A stretch of 50,118 nt of DNA from positions 1-50,118 of IMG/VR virus record IMGVR_UViG_3300041964_000064. The stretch is one strand, 5' to 3'. Positions 18,699 to 26,155 of the stretch are shown here, in pieces. Position numbers and translations under genes: made by a program. The stretch is from a virus. Each line of letters starts with the position of its first letter. The first letter of the stretch is position 1. Under the pieces are notes generated by a model, which saw only the letters and a program-made list of their open reading frames with translations, made no database searches and was not told the DNA's origin.

Positions 18699-20453
18699 TT
18701 GCCGCTCGATTTATCTACGAAGCTGGACTTGTCAACCACTGATCCGCACTTGGCGCTGTCAGTGGGAAACTCGATCGCCCCTCAAGATGAGTATCTAGCC
18801 CTGCATTTGGGCGGTGACTACACCAAGTATTTAGCAATGCGGCGTGATACCGAAGTCAGGCGATCGCTGACTCGGTTACGCCTCGCCATTCAAGCCCGCG
18901 ATCTCGTTGTTGAGGCATCTTCAGAGTCAGAGCCGACCTGAAAGCAGCAGATCAAGTGCGATCGCTTCTAGGGCTTGGCGGCGGCAGAGCGAAGCTTCGC
19001 TATGAGTCTTTAACTTCAACTCTGCTCGACTCTGGCATGGTCTGCGGCTTTGCCGTGCTGCGTCTGGACTATCACGAGCATGGCGATCTGCTGCTGCCCT
19101 CATTTCAGTTTGTGCCGCAGAATCGATTGCCTTCACCCACCACAGACCGGACGATCGATCGATTCCAGTCTGCACAGGCGAAGATCTTGACCCTGCGACC
19201 GAGATCACGACCGTTGGCGGCTATGAACTGCGCCTGCTGACGCGCAAACACCCGTTTACAGGCGAACGCTGCCCGATTAAGCGGTTTCTGGTTATACCTT
19301 CGACGGCGATGGTAGCCCGTGGGGTTTGGGGCTGGGATACTCAATTTGGCCTTGGTGGACGATTAAGAATGAGGCGCGTAAGGCGTGGCTGCTGCACAGC
19401 GATCGGGCAGGTTCACCGCCAATCTTGGGGACACACCCTGTCAACTTCAGCGAAAAGATCCCCGACCAAGCGACGGTTTTGCAGTCGTTCAACAATTTCT
19501 TGCGGGCAGTTTCACCGCAGGGTTGGGCACGACTGCCGCAGGGGTTCACTGCTCAAACCCTGGACACCGTAGGCAAGGCAGGTTCAGAAGTTCACGAGGG
19601 ACTGATTCGCACTGCTAACCACGAGATCTGTAAGGTAATTCTGGGCGAAGTGCTTTACTCGGATCAGTCGAGTGGAAGCTATGCCGCCAATATTTCGCAG
19701 GTTGAGGATCGAGAGTCAGGGCTAATTGACGGCTACTGCAACCTGCTAGATGAACAGCTATCCGACTTCTGGCTGTGGATTCACGAAGTCAATCGTCTGC
19801 CGGGTGATCCGCCGATCGTTCGTCGTGAAACCCGCGCCGATTTGCGATCCGCAGAACGGGCTGAGCAGGAAGAAAAAGCCAAGCAATCCCGCATCGATCG
19901 CGACAAATCGCTGCTGGAGTTGGGCATCCGCCTCAAGCCCGATCGGGTGGCTCAAGTCTACGGCGAGGATTACATCGACACTGCGCAGTAGCCGCTGAGG
20001 AAGATGGCGGCGAACCTCAGCAGGCTTTGTTCTCCCAACTTCAAACAGGTGGAACACAAGCGCTAATCGGCTTTATCACCGGATTTGCTCAATCTGGACT
20101 CAGCAAAGACAATGCGATCGCGCTGCTTAAATCAGTGTTCGGCATTCCCAGCGATGCTGCTGCTGCCCTGCTGCCTGACATTGAGGAAGCCGCAGAAGAC
20201 GCACTACCACCCACACCGGAAGAGACAGCAGATCTACTTGATCAAGACTTTGCTGAAGCGGTTGCCAATCCGATCGACTGGCTCACCACCCACATTCAGC
20301 AATATCAGCCGGAAAGCTCGATCGACTGGTTGACCCAGACAGATTCATCAGTACAGTGCTGCAAGCGCGATCGATTGGCTAGCCCAAGAAATTCACAGTT
20401 TCGACTTTGCCGCTGCCCGCAAGGGAAGAAAACAGAGAAGAATTGCACGGTAG
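18699..20453 (+). CDS. Portal protein (Mu gp29/DUF935-like), several frameshifts
   Basis: The readable start is TTG 18699 (MPLDLSTKLDLSTTDP); a GTG near 18671 is possible if another indel exists. Segments follow in changing frames: YLALHLGGDYTKYLAMRRDTEVRRSLTRLRLAI; LDSGMVCGFAVLRLDYHEHGD; YELRLLTRKHPFTGERC; WGLGYSIWPWWTIKNEARKAW (the DUF935 'G.gl...w.w..K...' motif); VLQSFNNFLRAVSPQG; SLLELGIRLKPDRVAQVYG. After another shift at 19985 comes the C-terminal region rich in DWL repeats (NPIDWLTTHIQQ, SSIDWLTQ, SAIDWLAQEI). Dodecameric head vertex channel. The TAG at 20451 may itself be an artefact, as the next module continues one base out of frame. Confidence 0.75.
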
Positions 20454-21446
20454 GCTTTAGCTGTGGTTATGCCTGCATCAGTCGCAATAAAGCCTGCGTC
20501 AAAGCGCTAGAAGGACAGGCAAAGAACTACGCGGACTGGCTAAAAATCAGGTGCAGCGAGGCGGCAAGCTGTCAGACTCTCATCAGCAGCAAGCAGATGG
20601 CTTAGGGCTAGCGCAAAAATATCCCGAATCTTTGCCAGTTAATCATGCTGTGACTTCTGACAAGCGATTTTCAGGCAGCGCGATCGATGATGCGTTGAAC
20701 GCAATTCAAACCGAAGGCGCTGCTGTCAGAGTAGGCAAGTTTCGGGCATTTGTTGAACGGCAAAATGTTCAATCGGTTTTCTACGATGACAGCAAAAATG
20801 TCAGTCAGACTGCTGGGTTAATGCGCGGGCTTGAATCTACTCAGTTTGTAGATGATCCAGGGTGGCAGCGATACTTGCAGAGTAGAGGGGTTTCTGTGCC
20901 ACCCGCAAACGCTATAACATCGGGCGATCGGACTCGATTAATCCGAGAATCACTGAAGCCATTAGAGAGCGGCAACGGCTATACAGCGCTTGCAATGAAT
21001 CATGTTCATCTCACTACAGATAGCAAAAATGATGCTCGATCGAGTGCCAATCCTCAGCGATTCACTGTTCGTCCTGATGTAGTTTCAAATACGGTCAAGA
21101 ATGCTGTCTTGGATTTAGAGCGTGGGCAGGAAGCACCGGGGATTGCAATAAGTGGCGATCGAGAATCTTATGATGCTGACACCAAAACATTTCGCGTTTA
21201 TCTGCATGAGATGGGCATCAGGTTCACTTTGCTCAAGACTTCTCTGAACGCCCGCCCAATGTTCGCAGTTTGACGCGCTATTCCAGGACGAATAATGAAG
21301 AATGGTTTGCTGAACATTTTGCCGCCTATATGATTGACGCCAAGAGCTACCGAGAGTTTGATCCAGTCGGGCATGATTTCATCGAGGCTCAATTCAATGC
21401 GGCACTGCAAGCCGATCGCCGCATCAAAGGAGACTCAACACGATGA
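20403..21446 (+). CDS. Cys-motif plus HEMGH zinc metallopeptidase module (possible portal C-terminal extension)
   Basis: One extra G in GGG 20423-20425 carries the portal frame directly into KKTEKNCTVGFSCGYACI and the spacer KALEGQAKNYADWL. One extra A in A5 20542-20546 leads into QVQRGGKLSDSHQQQADGL. About 230 residues later comes VYLHEMGHQVHFAQDF, then NNEEWFAEHFAAYMID; the shift near 21210 is between EMG and HQ. HExxH plus a downstream ExxAxxFAAY glutamate is a gluzincin zinc site. There is no convincing independent start, so a portal-peptidase fusion is likely; otherwise a separate head protein. Comparable effector domains ride on MuF head proteins in other phages. It ends at TGA 21444-21446, overlapping the next ATG. 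Confidence 0.6.
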
Positions 21447-21607
21447 CATTTGAAGAAGCTCAAACGCTAGTACAAAACAGCCCGTCCTATGAGTCGCTAG
21501 CAGCACTACAAGAAGCCGCAAAACGACATAAGGCAGACGGCAACACGAACGCAGCCGAGCAAATTGGATGGATGATTGAAGCCCTTACAGTGCAACTGAC
21601 TCGATAA
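21443..21607 (+). CDS. Small helical protein following the metallopeptidase
   Basis: 54 residues, MTFEEAQTLVQNSPSYESLA...WMIEALTVQLTR, start ATG overlapping the peptidase stop (ATGA). Two or three amphipathic helices, no Cys, no signal. Tight coupling to a putative effector makes an inhibitor/immunity role conceivable, but size and position are the only support; it may equally be a head assembly factor. Confidence 0.55.
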   Translation: MTFEEAQTLVQNSPSYESLAALQEAAKRHKADGNTNAAEQIGWMIEALTVQLTR

Positions 21608-21611
21608 CGAT

Positions 21612-22665
21612 ATGCTCAATTTCTCTGGCAACCCTACCCCTGAAGATCTGGACTTAGCGGCAAGCCTGCTGATCAAGCAGCAGCTACCCCAAGCGATCGA
21701 GCTTATCCCTGCACCCAGCCAGCTAAACAACTGGTGCTTTAATGCCGCAGAAGGGCAATTTTCAGGGCATCTCGTCACCGCAGAAGGCGATCGGATGGCT
21801 TGGCATCTGAAGCGAGGCGCGACAGGTTGGGAACCCAGCACCAAGCCGCTAGAGTTTGCAGAGTTGAGCGATCGCCTGCTATCAGCCGCAGAACTCAACC
21901 AAACTGCGCCATCTGTGCTGCGCTACCTGTTGCAGCATGGCGAAAAGGGCTATAAAGATGGCATCGACGAGATCCGATCGTGGCGATGGAATGAGGCGGG
22001 ACAGGCATTTGAGGGCGTATTTGTTGATCAGCGTCCTGGAGCCGATCGCGTGTTCAGCTTCACCATTACGAACCGGGACGGTGAATGGCTGCGATCGTTT
22101 CGGATGCAGTCTGACAGCAATCGATCGAACTTTGCTGAAGATGACTTGCTGACCAATTCAGAGTGGGACGCGATCGCCAATGCTGTAGGGTCTGATGAGT
22201 CGATCGCTGAGGCAATGGCGGCACTCGATCGAGCAGCAGAGACGCTAGAGGACGTAGAATTTGCTGAACCTGCTGATCCACTCAGTGGACTGGATGCACA
22301 GGGACAGCAAGATCTAATCGATGTCCTTGATGAGGTTTATCAGGACGGAGTAGAGCGAATCATCGGCGCGAAGCTAGATGCTGCTGGCGATATTCGCGTG
22401 GTGTTTGAGGATGTGAATGGGTCGATCGTGCGGCGATTTGCGGGCAAGATTGAAGATCCAGACGGAGATCCGATCGTCACGTTTAAGCTTGCCTCTGAAG
22501 GTGCTGCAAGCTTCTCTGAACATGAGTTGCGCCCAAGAAATCAACTGGAGCCGCTAAAAAGAAGAACTGCACACCCGGCAAGTCGATCAGTTGCGGTGGT
22601 AGCTGTATTTCGTAAAGAAAACCTGCCGATCGACTGAAACCGTTTCCGACAAAGCAAAGGTAAGG
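21612..22665 (+). CDS. Head-region protein with repeated WxFNxAxGxFxG units and terminal Cys motif
   Basis: ATG 21612 follows the small gene by four bases. About 320 clear residues contain three related ~50-residue blocks (NNWCFNAAEGQFSGHLVTAEGDR; SWRWNEAGQAFEGVFVDQRP; IIGAKLDAAGDIRVVFEDVNG), probably repeated small beta domains. Near 22550 the frame changes and reads AAKKKNCTPGKSISCGGSCIS, a second copy of the Cys motif seen after the portal. The open frame then enters the C-depleted stretch, where no frame is reliable, so the real C-terminus is not visible. No family recognised. Confidence 0.55.
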
Positions 22666-23160
22666 CGCGATGGTGGGAAGGATGAATATATATGGGATGA
22701 GAAAATTAGACATAAGAAGGAAGAGCAATCATAGGATGATAGGAATGTTGGTGGGTATAGGAGTATGAGGATGTTGTAAGTGAGATGGGAAGGGGTAGAG
22801 TGAGAAGTAGGTTGGGGTATAGTGTAAAGGTTAATAAGAGCGATTTGTTGAGAGTTAGTATAATAAAAGAGAATGAGTTGTGACGTTTGATTGTGTTTGT
22901 GGAGTAAGGAGGGAGTTTTGGGGTTAGAGTTAAGTATATGAGGGAGGGTTGTGATAAGTGAATATTTGAAGGTGATTGGGTTTTCAGGGTGGGATTTGGA
23001 TTTTGGGGTGTAATATGAAAAGAGATGAGTAAGGATTGTCAATTGGTTATACGAAGTTGAATGAGAATGATGGTAACGTAGGATTTATTGGTTAAGGAGA
23101 GTATGAAGTAGATGAGGAGGGATGTGAGGGGTATTGTTGGGGTGACCACGATAAGAGGAG
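22666..23160. other. C-depleted stretch of about 500 bp
   Basis: In 22681-23160 I count about 12 C in 480 bases (2.5 percent), with G about 37, A 32 and T 29 percent; flanking DNA has roughly a quarter C. No HIP1 site occurs here. Stops are frequent in all + frames. The long - strand ORF (22587-23042) exists only because a G-poor strand lacks TAG and TGA. C is still scarce (about 8 percent) to 23280, inside the next ORF. The left edge falls just after the Cys motif of the previous protein. No gene is called; see findings. Confidence 0.7.
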
Positions 23161-23161
23161 G

Positions 23162-23485
23162 GTGATAGTAGAGATTGGTGAACGAAGACAATACGGGGGC
23201 TTTGAAAAACACTACGAGATAAATGCAGAGGGATTGACAAAGGCGATTAGAAGAAGGGGAAGATGTTATATAATAGAGATTGCTGAACAGCTACTCGATC
23301 GCTATTCTTGGCGACCGCTTGTGGCTGAAACGATCGGGCGAATGTCAAGCGCACTAGATGCAAAATCTAAGCGAGAACTGCAACAACTCCAGCGGGCGTG
23401 GAACAATCGAGATGAAACGCCAATTAGCGAGGATGAAGCAGGCCGGATGGTCTCACGAGTTTATGCGCTATTGGGCATTGATTAA
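23162..23485 (+). CDS. Hypothetical protein, true start obscured by C-depleted stretch
   Basis: The apparent start GTG 23162 is probably internal: the same frame is nearly open back to about 22985 except for two TAA codons. The clear part is LLDRYSWRPLVAETIGRMSSALDAKSKRELQQLQRAWNNRDETPISEDEAGRMVSRVYALLGID, helical and charged. It may be the C-terminal part of the gene begun at 21612. No recognised family. Confidence 0.45.
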   Translation: MIVEIGERRQYGGFEKHYEINAEGLTKAIRRRGRCYIIEIAEQLLDRYSWRPLVAETIGRMSSALDAKSKRELQQLQRAWNNRDETPISEDEAGRMVSRVYALLGID

Positions 23486-23499
23486 TAAGAGGCAAGCAA

Positions 23500-23727
23500 A
23501 TGGATTTAGTGGAGTATCAGAAGCTTAAACAGCGCAGACGATCGCTGGAGGACAAATTCAAGCAAGGCGATCGATCGCAAGAACTAATAAAAGAACTGGA
23601 GTCCATCAGCAAGACGCTTGAAGATGATCCACCCACCGTCGAAACCCTGTATGGGGCGATCGGGCAGTCTCGCGAAACTGTTGATATGACCGAAAGAGAA
23701 GAAGGGGATGAATCCACAGAGGAATGA
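23500..23727 (+). CDS. Small charged coiled-coil protein
   Basis: 75 residues, MDLVEYQKLKQRRRSLEDKF..., preceded by AAGAGGC at 8-10 bases. Highly charged heptad-like helix followed by an acidic tail (REEGDESTEE). Overlaps the start of the MuF-like gene (ATGA). Possible scaffold or head accessory; unrecognised. Confidence 0.6.
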   Translation: MDLVEYQKLKQRRRSLEDKFKQGDRSQELIKELESISKTLEDDPPTVETLYGAIGQSRETVDMTEREEGDESTEE

Positions 23728-24390
23728 CGATCGCCCCTCCGATTGACTTTGCCGCAGAATACAAGCTCGATCGCAACGGCAGACTGCGCTACAGCAGCGG
23801 TGCAGGACGGGGGCAATATGCCCCTAGATCAGCCACCCTAGCGCTAGAAGCCCGATCGATCGCGCTGCAAAAAGCAGAGTTGCAGACATTGGGCGATCGA
23901 GTGTCTAGCGGGCAAATGACGCTGCGAGATTTCCAACAGGAAGCGGGCGAACTGTTACGGAAACTTCACGCATCCAGTGCGATCTGCGGTCGTGGGGGCT
24001 TGGATAAGATGAGCGATCGTGACTGGCTAGCGATCGGACGCCTCCTCAAAGTTCAATACTATGACGGTAAAGACGCCGAAACCGATCGCCGTTTGGACTC
24101 AAGCACCTTGCCGCAGAACTCAAAGCGGGAACCGTTAGCCCTGCGATGCTCAGCTACAGATTGGGCTGTATGCCGACAGTGGGAAGATCAGCTTCTACGA
24201 GATGGAACGCCGATCGCGGCAGGATGAGGGCAAAACAGAAGCGCGTCGGTTGCTTGCCAATGCCGATCGATCGTGCCCTGAGTGTACTGCCTATGCCCGC
24301 ATGGGATGGGGTGCGATCGATCAAGCAGTCTTACCCACTCAGAAATGCCAGTGCCGGGTACGCTGTCGCTGTCAGCTTGAGTATCGCTGA
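23724..24390 (+). CDS. MuF-like minor head protein C-terminal region with Cys cluster (two frameshifts)
   Basis: ATG 23724 overlaps the previous stop. One T added to TTT 24092-24094 and one G to GGG 24163-24165 give a 222-residue protein. It opens AEYKLDRNGRLRYSSGAGRGQYAPR, continues ARSIALQKAELQTLGDRVSSGQMTL.QEAGELLRKLH and RRFGLKHLAAELKAGTVSPAMLSYRLGLYADSGK, and ends ADRSCPECTAYARMGWGAIDQ with CQCRVRCRC. The helical middle and the terminal CPEC...CxCxxxCxC zinc-type site resemble minor head/morphogenesis proteins next to the portal in Mu-like phages. Ends at TGA 24388-24390, three bases before the convergent tail gene stop. Confidence 0.6.
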
Positions 24391-24392
24391 AG

Positions 24393-24995
24393 CTACTCCA
24401 TCAGCAGATCGCCCAACACACTAAAGTCTAGATAGAACTGCTCATAGACCACAGTCGATCGCCCGTACACTGGCAGAAATAGCCGCACCAGTCGCTCTAC
24501 AAGTTGCCATTCGTTGCTAGTACGCAGATATCCGCCCACATCCAGTGGCAACAGCACATATCGATCGAGTGCATCGCCTGAGAGTGGATCGCCTGTGAAG
24601 TTCACATCCACCCGAAAGTCTCCAGGCTGATAGTATTCGCCCCGGATGCCAAAGACATCGAGTAGCCATTCCAGTAGGGACGATCGCCCAATATTCGGCC
24701 ATACCTCGGTAAAGGCGTTAGCAATGAGAGTGCGCTTGGCAGCTACAGACCATGTAGCGTCCCAATAGTCGCCTGTATAGCCGTGGTACTGCGCCAGCCA
24801 GTCGAGAGCATCGGCGCGGGCGGTTGTCGGGTCTACGAAGTCGCGATCGAAGTTGCGGATGGCGTCGTGAATTTCGATCGTGATGCGATCGATCGGGCGG
24901 GTTAGCCACTCGACAACCTCATTCCCTTGATACGTTTCTGCATCTTGGGGAAGGCGTCCTAGGATGGGGATTCCCTTTTCCCATGCGGAAGTCAT
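24393..24995 (-). CDS. Baseplate/tail protein I-like
   Basis: 200 residues in one clean frame. RADALDWLAQYHGYTGDYWDATWSVAAKRTLIANAFTEVWPNIGRSSLLEWLLDVFGI has the order of P2 gpI-type tail proteins (La.......W......kR.Li.....w...Gt...l...l..). It would sit at the baseplate edge and connect fibres. It is the only gene in this orientation between the head block and the HNH gene. Confidence 0.65.
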   Translation of the reverse strand: MTSAWEKGIPILGRLPQDAETYQGNEVVEWLTRPIDRITIEIHDAIRNFDRDFVDPTTARADALDWLAQYHGYTGDYWDATWSVAAKRTLIANAFTEVWPNIGRSSLLEWLLDVFGIRGEYYQPGDFRVDVNFTGDPLSGDALDRYVLLPLDVGGYLRTSNEWQLVERLVRLFLPVYGRSTVVYEQFYLDFSVLGDLLME

Positions 24996-25213
24996 AAGCT
25001 TACCTCTGTAGAAGATCTAAGACGCCTTTTCTCTTTACCGTTGATTATATTTATCTGAAGTCGCATTAAGTGTCGTTGCTTGCATCTGTTGCAATCGTCT
25101 TAATTTTAATCCCAAAAATACTGAAACCCGCCAGCGGCTTAGTTTCTCAGGCGAAACCGCTAACGGGCTTTAGTTTCTTTCGACAACCACCCTTGAGGAA
25201 GGACAGCTTTCCT

Positions 25214-25260
25214 ATGCACAAAAGTAGCTGATTCGGTCTTTGCTTGCTACTTTTGTGCAT
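25214..25260. repeat. Perfect 15-bp inverted repeat
   Basis: ATGCACAAAAGTAGC (25214-25228) and GCTACTTTTGTGCAT (25246-25260) with a 17-base loop. There is no U-run after it. It could be a terminator fragment, an operator or the end of a small mobile insertion carrying the HNH gene. Confidence 0.7.
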
Positions 25261-25329
25261 TTAATTTGCCAAGCTTCACATCCAGAATAAGTCAGCTCAT
25301 GGATGTGGCGATCGCTGAAAGCTTGATGG

Positions 25330-25405
25330 TACAATAGTTCTAGCGCTGCTGAAGTGCGTCAACACTAGTCAGCAGCTAACCCTACACAACTTGGAGTTAG
25401 CAAGT
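25330..25405 (+). promoter_or_regulatory. Promoter and two-hairpin leader of HNH gene
   Basis: TACAAT at 25330-25335 is a good -10. The following RNA can fold GCTGCTGA-AGTG(CGTCAA)CACT-AG-TCAGCAGC (25345-25376). A small stem ACTT/AAGT (25389-25405) holds the SD GGAG in its loop directly before the ATG. A similar arrangement precedes the gene at 37792. Confidence 0.5.
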
Positions 25406-26155
25406 ATGTCGGCTATCTATGATGATCGCACGATCGATCGATTTTTTGCCAAGGTTGAGAAGTTAGCAGACCCGGATGGGTGTTGGCTGTGGACGGGGCA
25501 AAAGACCCGCAGGGGAATACCTTCAATGTATATCAATAGTCAAAACTACCTTGCCCCAGTTCGCAGGGTGTCTTATGAGCTGCATTATGGACGCGTTCCA
25601 AAGGGTCAGACTGTAAAAGTTTCTTGTTCAAATTCAGAGTGCCTTAATCCCAGTCATTTGAAGTTGTCGGCATCCCAGCGATCACTTTCAACGGAGCAGC
25701 GCTTTTGGAGCAGGGTTGACCGATCGCCAGGACTTGGCAAAGGTGATTGCTGGCTGTGGACAGGCGCTAGACTATCAAACGGCTATGGAGTGTTCGGCCT
25801 CAACGGAAAGTCAGCCTACAAAACACATCGATTTTCTTATGAGCTTGCGCATGGCGAAATTGGAGATGGTCTATTTGTTTGTCACAAATGTGATGTCAAG
25901 CACTGCGTCAATCCTGATCACCTATTTGCAGGAACGCCAAGAGAGAACGCTTTGGATATGTGCGCAAAAGGAAGACACGCACAAGTCAAAGGCGAAGCTC
26001 ATTATTCTGCTCGACTGACGGAGGCAGATATTGTTGCGATTAGAGCAATGGCTGAATCTGGAATGACACATGAGGCGATCGCTAAACTCTTTCCAATCAG
26101 CAGACGTCATGCGACTGATATTATCAACAGAGGATGCTGGAAGCACGTTGCTTAG
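25406..26155 (+). CDS. Free-standing HNH homing-type endonuclease (two HNH modules)
   Basis: I start at ATG 25406 because of GGAG 10 bases upstream. The 249-residue protein has a degenerate first module (GCWLWTGQKTRRGIP..VRRVSYELHYG..CLNPSHL) and an intact second one (DCWLWTGARLSNGYGVFGLNG, HRFSYELAHGEIGDGL, VCHKCDVKHCVNPDHLFAGT, KGRH), i.e. the phage HNH_3 type with CxxC and H-N-H residues. The C-terminus LTEADIVAIRAMAESGMTHEAIAKLF is the HTH tail often attached to such enzymes. It is an inserted gene, oriented against the tail genes on both sides, and probably selfish. Confidence 0.88.
   Translation: MSAIYDDRTIDRFFAKVEKLADPDGCWLWTGQKTRRGIPSMYINSQNYLAPVRRVSYELHYGRVPKGQTVKVSCSNSECLNPSHLKLSASQRSLSTEQRFWSRVDRSPGLGKGDCWLWTGARLSNGYGVFGLNGKSAYKTHRFSYELAHGEIGDGLFVCHKCDVKHCVNPDHLFAGTPRENALDMCAKGRHAQVKGEAHYSARLTEADIVAIRAMAESGMTHEAIAKLFPISRRHATDIINRGCWKHVA

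Larger units (their letters stand above)
24996..25405. other. Intergenic region with two stem-loops and HNH leader
   Basis: No ORF of interest. Hairpin 1: 25127-25137 CCCGCCAGCGG pairs with 25157-25167 CCGCTAACGGG (two mismatches), followed by a T-rich CTTTAGTTTCTTT, terminator-like. Hairpin 2: perfect 15-bp arms, listed separately. The distal part is the structured leader of the HNH gene. Confidence 0.6.

Noticed and set aside
22587-23042. 151-residue - strand ORF rich in Ser/Thr/Leu/Pro
   Set aside because: It exists because the strand lacks G and so lacks TAG and TGA; amino acid composition is an artefact of the skew and no motif or RBS supports it.
22666-23280. Diversity-generating retroelement variable repeat
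   Set aside because: DGRs alter adenines using a template repeat and a reverse transcriptase; here cytosine is lost, and I see neither template nor reverse transcriptase in the window.
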